Translations under genes and position numbers: made by a program
Notes under the pieces: model-generated
What the model was told of the DNA's origin: nothing
Database searches by the model: none
What the model saw: only the letters and a program-made list of their open reading frames with translations
Source: Spirochaetia bacterium
Lineage (GTDB): Bacteria > Spirochaetota > Spirochaetia > PWKH01
Length of the DNA stretch: 5,384 nt
Assembly: GCA_021736545.1 (NCBI GenBank)
Contig: JAIPFS010000117.1
Coordinates: forward strand, 1 to 5,384
Reading direction: 5' to 3'
Part shown: positions 1 to 5,384 of the stretch, piece by piece
Layout: the number at the start of each line of letters is the position of its first letter
How positions within the stretch are numbered: position 1 is the first letter of the stretch

Positions 1-1128
1 GATTATATCAGCAGTCTCAAGCTGAAAAAAATTGATTTGGAAATGGCTGCCCTCTCCCTGGAAGAGAGACTTTCCAGCAGCAGGAGTATATATAAGGAAC
101 TTTCTCAGCAGGTTTCAGCTCTTCCTGAAATCAAGGAAGCATATATACAGAAAAAAACCCGGGTTAACGGTCTAAAAGCGGAGTTTCAGGGTCTTGAAAA
201 GATGTATGCACAGGCTCAGGAACTCTATGACAAAGGAATCTCCGACTTTACGGTAATCTCAGACCCCCAGGTGCCCATCTATCCGATCAGTTCAACAAAA
301 AAACTATTAGCCATAGCCGGCGCTTTTCTTGTGGGGGTGATGGGCTTAGCAGTACTTCTTCTTTTGGAACTGCTGAATACCCGGATAAAATCCGACAGAG
401 ATGCTGCACAGAAAACCCGTCTCCCCGTACTCGGCTCACTTCCGCGGGTACGAAATACCCAGGCCTTGATTCCTGACGCAACCCATACCGGTGTTCATAT
501 AGAACAGTTCAGAATCATGGCCAGACCGCTGCGGATAAAGTACAAGGAGTTCGGAACAGTTTTTCTGATAAGCAGTACAAAAAAAAATGAAGGAAAAACA
601 ACGGCAGCTGTAAATCTTGCTTCTGTATACGGCCGCAGGGATGAACGGGTTCTGCTTATGGACGCACAGATCCGGAAAAGGAAAACATCTCTTTCCTACG
701 CAAAAATCCTGGAACAGAGAGCTTCAGACACTGATGCTGAAGAAGCAGTCCCCATGGGACTTGGTGAATATCTTTCCTATATGGCAAATGAAGCTGAGGA
801 AATAATTGAGCCGACAGTTCTCCCTGGCGTAGATACTATCTCGGTTCACACAGAAGCTGTTATTCCTGATATCCTTCAGTCCAACCGTATGAAAACCCTT
901 ATTGATGAACTCAAAAAGCAGTATTCCATCATCATTATTGAAGCGCCGGATGTTCTGAGTTATGTTGATGCGGAAATACTTTCAGAATATTCTGATGCCG
1001 TACTGTTCGTTCTGAGATGTAATACGGCAAAATCCGCCCAGGTAAAGAAAGCCGTTGAACGCTTAAAGCAGGCTCCTGCACCGATAGAAGGCCTAATTGT
1101 AACAGATATTGATTCAGCGTATCTTTAA
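1..1128 (+). CDS. Polysaccharide co-polymerase / BY-kinase-like protein (Wzz-Wzc type), 5' end cut by window edge
   Basis: The reading frame is open from base 1, so the gene starts left of the window; the TTG at 37 is an internal Leu codon, not a convincing start. 375 residues are visible. The order seen is: a coiled-coil-like helical region; a proline-rich juxtamembrane stretch (DPQVPIYP, nt 262-285), as in Wzz/GNVR proteins; one transmembrane helix (about nt 304-369); and a cytoplasmic P-loop ATPase domain. In the family this architecture sets chain length and drives export of capsule or exopolysaccharide at the inner membrane, with tyrosine autophosphorylation controlling oligomerisation. 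The nucleotide motifs are present but off consensus. Walker A is STKKNEGKTT (nt 574-603). Walker A' is LLMDAQIR, with Gln where the second Asp is usual (nt 655-678). Walker B is IIIIEAPD, with Glu for Asp (nt 928-951). The C-terminus (VTDIDSAYL) has no tyrosine cluster. The fold assignment is fairly secure; kinase activity is doubtful. It could act only as a chain-length/export scaffold, or have a separate partner. Confidence 0.85.
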   Translation, partial: DYISSLKLKKIDLEMAALSLEERLSSSRSIYKELSQQVSALPEIKEAYIQKKTRVNGLKAEFQGLEKMYAQAQELYDKGISDFTVISDPQVPIYPISSTKKLLAIAGAFLVGVMGLAVLLLLELLNTRIKSDRDAAQKTRLPVLGSLPRVRNTQALIPDATHTGVHIEQFRIMARPLRIKYKEFGTVFLISSTKKNEGKTTAAVNLASVYGRRDERVLLMDAQIRKRKTSLSYAKILEQRASDTDAEEAVPMGLGEYLSYMANEAEEIIEPTVLPGVDTISVHTEAVIPDILQSNRMKTLIDELKKQYSIIIIEAPDVLSYVDAEILSEYSDAVLFVLRCNTAKSAQVKKAVERLKQAPAPIEGLIVTDIDSAYL

Positions 1129-1158
1129 ATTGATAAGAAGCTCAGCTTCAATTTTTTT
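1127..1158 (+). terminator. Probable Rho-independent terminator after the polysaccharide gene
   Basis: A GAAGC/GCTTC stem with a TCA loop (1137-1149) is followed by AA and seven T (1152-1158). Flanking AAATTGA (1127-1133) can also pair with TCAATTT (1148-1154), giving an alternative longer, bulged stem. The stem is short and only moderately GC-rich, so termination may be partial. It sits directly at the stop codon of the upstream gene and 60 bases before the next start, so the downstream phosphatase/kinase gene is probably separately transcribed, or expressed at a reduced level by read-through. Confidence 0.5.
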
Positions 1159-1207
1159 ATTATGCAGAATGCGACTGCTGAACTATCGAGGGGGATAGTA
1201 TTTCCAT

Positions 1208-1213
1208 GGAGAG
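1208..1213 (+). promoter_or_regulatory. Ribosome binding site for the phosphatase/kinase gene
   Basis: GGAGAG lies 6 bases before the ATG at 1220 and supports that start. A second purine-rich run, GAGGGGG (1188-1194), stands further upstream. It is too far from 1220 but 11 bases before an out-of-frame ATG at 1206. Confidence 0.7.
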
Positions 1214-1219
1214 ACCTAT

Positions 1220-3706
1220 ATGAGCACAGCGGAAAAACGAGATACAAAATTCAAATCCTCAGATACATCAGCGCTTACATCCTTCGACAAGAGCTCGGAG
1301 AGCTCATCAGATAATGAACTGCTGCAGATATTCTATGAGATTTCTTTAGCCATCGGTGATTCACTGGTTCAGAGAACCATGCTGAGTAAAAGTCTGAGCA
1401 CCTATTTGAAAAAACTTGAATGTTCTATGGGAGCAGTGATTCAGGCAAAAACCGAAGGAGGGACGCTCAACTTTGATATTGCCTACTCAATTCCCCGTAA
1501 TTTTGAGCGTCAGGCTTCCGATTACGAAGAGATCATCAGAAAACAGGGACCTGAAGTGGCCAAAGAGGGCTTGGATGTCATAAAAGGGAAACGAGGTGAT
1601 AATTATTACTATATTATGAGCCTTTCTGATATCGGTCTTCTTTTTCTGCTTAAACCGCAGGCACCCCTGGAAGATCACATCATTGATGCCCTGCGTCCGC
1701 TTAACACCAAACTGGGAAAAGCTTTCAGGGCTTGTCTGCAGAGTGAAGCATACATTCAGAACAACCAGCAGTTTATGCAGATGACCAATATGCTGCCGGG
1801 CATACTGTTTGAAATCGATACCAGCAAAAGAATAACCTTTATCAATAAACGAACCTATGAGATTTTTAAGACCATAGATTCAGATCAATTCAAGCCGAAA
1901 ACGATATATGAGCTCTTTAAAAAAGATGAAATCCCTAAATTAGATGATTTATTCAGAAATATTGAAGAGGGAACAGCCCTGGTCAGCGCTGATTCCTGGA
2001 TGCAGACCATGCGGGGAACGCTCCTCCCTGTTTCTCTCAACCTGTCACCGATTAACCGTGATCAGCAGATTGTAGGATTCAGGGGCATAGCCACAGATAT
2101 TTCCGAACGTATTAAATATGAAAACAAGCAGAAACAGCTGCTTAAAAAGCTCTCAGAAAACATACGAGAGATGAATTGTCTGTATGGGATTTCCCGGCTC
2201 ACCTCTGATTCCGATCTCTCTCTGGATGAAATTTTTAATGAAGGCGTAAATATCATCCCCGGGTCTTTTGAAAAGGAAGATCTCATTTCAGCGGAAATCA
2301 AGTTCCAGAACCAGAGGTATGAAAGCCGGGATTTCCACTCCACGGAAAACTGGATCTATTCCGATATTTTCATTAACGGCGAAAAAGCTGGAAGCGTTTC
2401 TGTCTTTGCTCCGGAAGATTATGCATTTCATAAACATGAAAAAGAGCTTTTGGAAGCACTAGGCCATCAATTCGGAAACATTGCATCTAAAATGACGATC
2501 GAAGAAGAGAGAACTCGCCTGTACAACAACCTCATGGAGGACCTGGACACGGCCCAGTCGGTACAGAATTTTCTTCTTCCAGCCTGGTTCATCAATGATG
2601 ATGATATTCTCTTTTCCTCTGATTATTCTCCATCCTCAAAAATCGGCGGAGACCTTTTCGATATGATCCGTCTGGATAATGACTCATATGTTATGTATAT
2701 CGGTGATATTTCCGGTCACGGCGTACAGGCAGCCTTAACCATGACAGCGGTCAAATCCATCATTAATATGACCCTGGAGCAGGATGATATCTATAAGCAT
2801 CCGGAAAAAGTCATTAGTACCCTGAATTCATTCCTTTCTAAAGAACTTTTTGATGAGAACTATATGACTTTCCTCTATGCCTATGTGGATCTGAAGGAAA
2901 ATATGATTCACTCCCTGAGTGCCGGGCATCCCCCGGCAATGCTGCTGGACCAAAAAACAGGGACAGCCGATTTTTTTGAAGCCAAAGGTTCTATTCCCTT
3001 GGGATGGGTTGATGATTATGAATATAAGGCCGAGGATGTGGTTCATATACCGCTGGAGGAACACAAACTGTATATGCTCTACACTGACGGCTTATTTGAA
3101 TGCAGCAACAACCGCGGCAAGCAGCTGGGAATGGATGGTCTGAAGTCTGTACTGAACAATGAAATTGATCCATTTTCTGTTATCTCACTGCCTCATGTCA
3201 TTAGGGACTATCTGGTTGAACGGGATTTTGATATTTCTGAAGATGATTTTACGACTATTGCATTCTGCAGGAATCCCTATACCCGCCCGGAATCAAATAC
3301 AAAACTGTTTCGGGTTCAAGCGTCCATAGAATCCACCATGCCCAAAGCTGAAGAGTGCGAAACCTTTATTATGGAAAAGACAGCAAATTCCATTGCTGCA
3401 CTTCAGACTAAACTGGTGGTTAATGAATTTCTGAATAATATTATCGAGCACGGTCTGCATAAAGTTTCTAAAACCTTTATTCTTATTGAAGTTCATATTG
3501 AAGATGACATTCAGCTGATATTCCGGGATAAGGGCATGGAATGGGAGATGCCTGCGCGCAAGGATCCGGAAAACTTTTTCAAAGAACAGAACAAAGCTTC
3601 AGCAGACCGCGGGAGGGGAATACAGATGATTTACGGAGTAGTTAATCAATTCAGCCGAAAGCGTATGAACGATATGAATACAACGGTTTTCACAATCTCC
3701 CGCTAA
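1220..3706 (+). CDS. GAF-PAS-GAF sensor with SpoIIE/RsbU-type PP2C phosphatase and RsbW-type HATPase kinase domains
   Basis: An 828-residue protein with no transmembrane segment or signal peptide, so probably cytoplasmic. Domains in order: Ser-rich, probably disordered N-terminus (1-30); GAF-like (about 32-175); PAS with a PAC-like end, VGFRGIATDIS (about 183-295); helical linker; second GAF-like region (about 310-428); PP2C of the SpoIIE/RsbU class (about 440-685); HATPase_c of the anti-sigma-factor serine kinase class (about 695-828). The PP2C metal-binding motifs are intact: IGGDLFD (475-481), GDISGHG (495-501), SAGHPP (567-572), YTDG (621-624), EDDFT (674-678). The kinase domain has an N box (E736, N740, H744), G1 (D770-K-G772) and RGRGI (797-801). 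In partner-switching systems such phosphatases dephosphorylate a STAS anti-anti-sigma protein, and RsbW-type kinases phosphorylate it and bind a sigma factor or other target. Having both in one chain implies one protein sets both directions of the switch, with GAF/PAS as signal input. No STAS or sigma gene adjoins it. Domain calls are strong; the GAF calls, signal and target are unknown. The ATG at 1220 is chosen for its GGAGAG site. Confidence 0.92.
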   Translation: MSTAEKRDTKFKSSDTSALTSFDKSSESSSDNELLQIFYEISLAIGDSLVQRTMLSKSLSTYLKKLECSMGAVIQAKTEGGTLNFDIAYSIPRNFERQASDYEEIIRKQGPEVAKEGLDVIKGKRGDNYYYIMSLSDIGLLFLLKPQAPLEDHIIDALRPLNTKLGKAFRACLQSEAYIQNNQQFMQMTNMLPGILFEIDTSKRITFINKRTYEIFKTIDSDQFKPKTIYELFKKDEIPKLDDLFRNIEEGTALVSADSWMQTMRGTLLPVSLNLSPINRDQQIVGFRGIATDISERIKYENKQKQLLKKLSENIREMNCLYGISRLTSDSDLSLDEIFNEGVNIIPGSFEKEDLISAEIKFQNQRYESRDFHSTENWIYSDIFINGEKAGSVSVFAPEDYAFHKHEKELLEALGHQFGNIASKMTIEEERTRLYNNLMEDLDTAQSVQNFLLPAWFINDDDILFSSDYSPSSKIGGDLFDMIRLDNDSYVMYIGDISGHGVQAALTMTAVKSIINMTLEQDDIYKHPEKVISTLNSFLSKELFDENYMTFLYAYVDLKENMIHSLSAGHPPAMLLDQKTGTADFFEAKGSIPLGWVDDYEYKAEDVVHIPLEEHKLYMLYTDGLFECSNNRGKQLGMDGLKSVLNNEIDPFSVISLPHVIRDYLVERDFDISEDDFTTIAFCRNPYTRPESNTKLFRVQASIESTMPKAEECETFIMEKTANSIAALQTKLVVNEFLNNIIEHGLHKVSKTFILIEVHIEDDIQLIFRDKGMEWEMPARKDPENFFKEQNKASADRGRGIQMIYGVVNQFSRKRMNDMNTTVFTISR

Positions 3707-3812
3707 TCCTCTCTTCATTCACCGCCGCCGCTTCAGGAGGCTTCAATTGGTCCGAGGACAGCATCAGGATAAAAAAGAGAGAATCAGTTCCTCGGCGGTA
3801 TTAAAGCATTAA
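3707..3812. repeat. Convergent intergenic gap with three overlapping inverted repeats
   Basis: Three pairs of 7-base complementary segments are present: CTCTCTT (3709-3715) with AAGAGAG (3775-3781); ACCGCCG (3721-3727) with CGGCGGT (3793-3799); CCGAGGA (3752-3758) with TCCTCGG (3789-3795). They cross or share bases, so they cannot all form at once. There is also a direct repeat of GCTTCA (3730-3735 and 3740-3745). The gap separates two genes that point at each other, where transcript ends are expected. No open reading frame of note and no strong classic terminator for the + strand gene was seen. Confidence 0.45.
3771..3793 (-). terminator. Weak terminator candidate for umuC
   Basis: Read on the − strand, GAGGAA can pair with TTCTC (one bulged G) around a CTGA loop (3793 down to 3779). 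After two further bases (C, T) comes a run of six T (3776 down to 3771). It begins 20 bases past the umuC stop. The 5-bp stem is weak, so this is tentative. Confidence 0.3.
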
Positions 3813-5069
3813 TCAAAGCACCAAAGGGATATCCTCCCAGGATGTAGTGTACTTTGGAGAGAGAAGATCCTGCTTCATCTGCCACTCCCTCCCCATTCCT
3901 GTCTGGAGACAGTAGAGCCCCCCCTTTCCATAGCGTTCCCGGATATCCATGGCCGTTTCCGCTGCACGATGTTTCCTCTGCTGAGTTTTGTTATCATCTT
4001 CAAATAGACTGCGCTGCTTTCCGTGCCATATATCTATATCATTCAGAAAAACTCCGACTTTTGCATAGGCATACCCCTTCCGGTAGAGGCTTTCTATGCC
4101 CTGTACTGCCAATTTTGTAAGATCCGGGAGATAAGAGCTGGGAGGATCCACCGCAAAGGTGATGCTGTTTCTATACAGCTTTTCCTCAGCGTGTCTACGG
4201 GTCTGAATAAAAACAGTTATGGAGCCTGCTGTAGACTGCTGCCGCATGAGCTTATCCACCGCCTGGGCAGTATAGCTTGCCGCTGCTTCCCGCAGAGATT
4301 CGATATCGCTGACCGTCCGACTGAAGCCGCGGGATGAGAGGATGCCTTTCTTCGGCTCATCCGGAACTTCTGCATCAATAGAGGGAAAGCCCTGGAGCTC
4401 CCATACTGTACGCAGGGTGACCACGGTCAGATGTTTCTTTACCCACGAGGAAGGAGCCTGACGGAGATCCCAAGCCGATACTATCCCGTGCTGCAGCAGG
4501 AATCTCCCTTTTCTGGGTCCTATTCCCCATATATCTACAGCACGTATTTTCCTGAGCACCGCTTCCTCCATCTCCTCTTTCAATATGCATACGCCGTCCC
4601 CATCGGCTGCTTTTTTAGCCCATTTGTTTGCCGTTTTTGCCAAAGTTTTTGTCCTTCCGAATCCTATGGAGACGGGGATTCCCGTATCTCTGCAGATGAT
4701 ACTGCGCAGCTCTGCAGCAAAAGCCTTCAGCTGTTTTCCGGTGAGGGACGCCGTAATAAAAGCTTCATCGATAGAGTACTCCTCCACACCCTCACAGTTT
4801 TCTGAAAGAATCCGCATTACCCGGTTTGAGAGGCTTTGGTAGAGGGTATAGTTTGAGGAGAAGACGGCAGCATTGACCGCTGCAAGATCTGCTTTAACTT
4901 GAAAATACGGTGTCCCTCGACGAATCCCTAGGGATTTAGCTTCACTGCTCATGGCAACTATACAGCCGTCGTTGTTTGACAGGACCGCAATCGGGCGATT
5001 TCTGAGATCCGGCCGGAAAACACGTTCACAGGAGGCGTAAAAACTATTGCAGTCAACTAAACCGACCAT
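3813..5069 (-). CDS. umuC: UmuC, catalytic subunit of error-prone DNA polymerase V (Y family)
   Basis: A 418-residue protein, close to the 422 of E. coli UmuC. It copies past lesions that stall the replicative polymerase, acting with processed UmuD and RecA during the SOS response. Y-family signatures are seen at the expected places: catalytic Asp6 in LVDCNSFY, the Tyr11 steric gate, and SIDEAF with Asp101 and Glu102. The palm/fingers continue through VSIGFGRTKTLAKTANKWAK (133-152). A helix-hairpin-helix (WGIGPRKGRF, 181-190) and a little-finger domain follow. QRSLF (352-356) is a beta-clamp-binding pentapeptide, and the C-terminal tail (SPKYTTSWEDIP, 404-415) matches the UmuC-specific DUF4113 end, which separates it from DinB (Pol IV). 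It is translated from an ATG overlapping the end of umuD by 17 bases, which implies translational coupling. All key residues are intact, so it is likely active. Confidence 0.96.
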   Translation of the reverse strand: MVGLVDCNSFYASCERVFRPDLRNRPIAVLSNNDGCIVAMSSEAKSLGIRRGTPYFQVKADLAAVNAAVFSSNYTLYQSLSNRVMRILSENCEGVEEYSIDEAFITASLTGKQLKAFAAELRSIICRDTGIPVSIGFGRTKTLAKTANKWAKKAADGDGVCILKEEMEEAVLRKIRAVDIWGIGPRKGRFLLQHGIVSAWDLRQAPSSWVKKHLTVVTLRTVWELQGFPSIDAEVPDEPKKGILSSRGFSRTVSDIESLREAAASYTAQAVDKLMRQQSTAGSITVFIQTRRHAEEKLYRNSITFAVDPPSSYLPDLTKLAVQGIESLYRKGYAYAKVGVFLNDIDIWHGKQRSLFEDDNKTQQRKHRAAETAMDIRERYGKGGLYCLQTGMGREWQMKQDLLSPKYTTSWEDIPLVL

Positions 5070-5384
5070 GTTTTAATCTCTCCCTTTCAGCCATTCGCCC
5101 TGTTTTACGGACCACTCCGGTTACGACACCGAAGACAGTAAAATCCTCCTCGGATCCGATGAGAATATCCTGATATTCACTGTTTTCCGGGTGCAGGATA
5201 AGCTGCCCGTTCTTGCGCAGCAGCGTTTTTACGGTAAATTCCCCATTAAGGGCCCCGACGATGATATCACCGGATATCGGCCGAAGGGAACGATCCACCA
5301 CGATAATATCCGATGCAAGTATACCTGCATCTCTCATAGAATCACCACTGACCCGCAGAAAATAGCTTGCCGCAGGATGCTTGA
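5053..5384 (-). CDS. umuD: UmuD, self-cleaving Pol V accessory subunit (S24/LexA-like), 5' end cut by window edge
   Basis: The frame stays open to the right edge (first whole codon at 5382-5380), so about 109 residues are visible and roughly 30 N-terminal residues are missing. The ATG at 5337 is the Met of the catalytic SGDSM motif, not the start. In the visible part KHPAASYFLRVSGDSM carries the nucleophilic Ser (codon 5338-5340, equivalent to UmuD Ser60), and GEFTVKTL carries the general-base Lys 37 residues further on, matching the Ser60-Lys97 spacing. The end, FGVVTGVV, is also typical, followed by a basic tail of about 15 residues (RKTGRMAERERLKHG) longer than that of E. coli UmuD. RecA filaments provoke self-cleavage near the N-terminus; the cleaved dimer joins UmuC. 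The cleavage site, promoter and any LexA box lie outside the window. It is upstream of and overlaps umuC, so the two form an operon. Confidence 0.94.
   Translation of the reverse strand, partial: KHPAASYFLRVSGDSMRDAGILASDIIVVDRSLRPISGDIIVGALNGEFTVKTLLRKNGQLILHPENSEYQDILIGSEEDFTVFGVVTGVVRKTGRMAERERLKHGRFS
5078..5087 (-). promoter_or_regulatory. Ribosome binding site for umuC, inside umuD
   Basis: On the − strand AAAGGGAGAG ends 8 bases before the umuC ATG (5069). It lies within the last codons of umuD, which supports the overlapping umuC start. Confidence 0.65.

Noticed and set aside
37..39. TTG as the start of the polysaccharide gene
   Set aside because: The frame is open to base 1 and the family needs a long N-terminal periplasmic region and a first transmembrane helix, so the true start is left of the window.
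617..805. A 62-codon frame inside the polysaccharide gene
   Set aside because: It is out of frame within a P-loop domain with recognisable motifs and has no domain of its own.
1130..1163. Sigma-70-like promoter TTGATA ... TATTAT before the phosphatase/kinase gene
   Set aside because: The spacer is 22 bases, too long, and the sequence overlaps the terminator hairpin and T run.
3854..4842. Open frames on the + strand (3854-4120, 4023-4337, 4431-4805, 4585-4842)
   Set aside because: They lie antisense to umuC, whose motifs are intact along its length; the translations are Cys/Pro/Ser/Phe-rich with no recognisable domain.
5335..5337. ATG as the start of a 94-residue gene
   Set aside because: The frame continues upstream with KHPAASYFLRVSGDS, which contains the UmuD catalytic Ser; this ATG is the Met of GDSM.

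Overview
The window carries four genes from a mid-GC bacterium. The first two are on the + strand and the last two on the − strand; both end genes are cut by the window edges. In order they are: (1) the C-terminal part of a Wzz/BY-kinase-type polysaccharide co-polymerase (1-1128, +); (2) a complete 828-residue cytoplasmic signalling protein that joins GAF-like and PAS sensor domains to a SpoIIE/RsbU-type PP2C serine phosphatase and an RsbW-type anti-sigma-factor kinase domain (1220-3706, +); (3) a complete umuC (3813-5069, −); (4) a umuD lacking its 5' end (5053-5384, −). No tRNA, rRNA, CRISPR array or insertion sequence was seen.

The left half looks like envelope/exopolysaccharide function followed by partner-switching signal transduction. 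The polysaccharide gene ends just before a hairpin with a T7 run, so the phosphatase/kinase gene may be a separate transcription unit. It has its own good ribosome binding site. No STAS-domain (anti-sigma antagonist) gene or sigma factor gene lies beside it, so its partners must be encoded elsewhere or left of the window. The BY-kinase-like domain departs from consensus in the Walker A, A' and B motifs and lacks a C-terminal tyrosine cluster. It also carries a run of nine A inside the Walker A codons.

The right half is an SOS-type translesion operon read leftwards, umuD then umuC, with a 17-bp overlap. UmuD is a RecA-activated S24 self-cleaving protein whose processed form partners UmuC to make DNA polymerase V. 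The catalytic Ser and Lys of UmuD and the catalytic acidic residues, steric gate and beta-clamp motif of UmuC are all visible, so both look functional. The promoter and any LexA box lie beyond the right edge.

The two halves converge on a 106-bp gap (3707-3812) that contains three overlapping inverted repeats and a weak terminator candidate for umuC. The organism cannot be fixed from this sequence. Large sensor-PP2C-HATPase proteins together with BY-kinase polysaccharide genes and chromosomal umuDC would suit a spirochaete or a deltaproteobacterium-like Gram-negative; this is a weak inference. Nothing in the window is a clearly new system; the most notable items are the phosphatase-kinase fusion and the degenerate kinase with its A9 tract.
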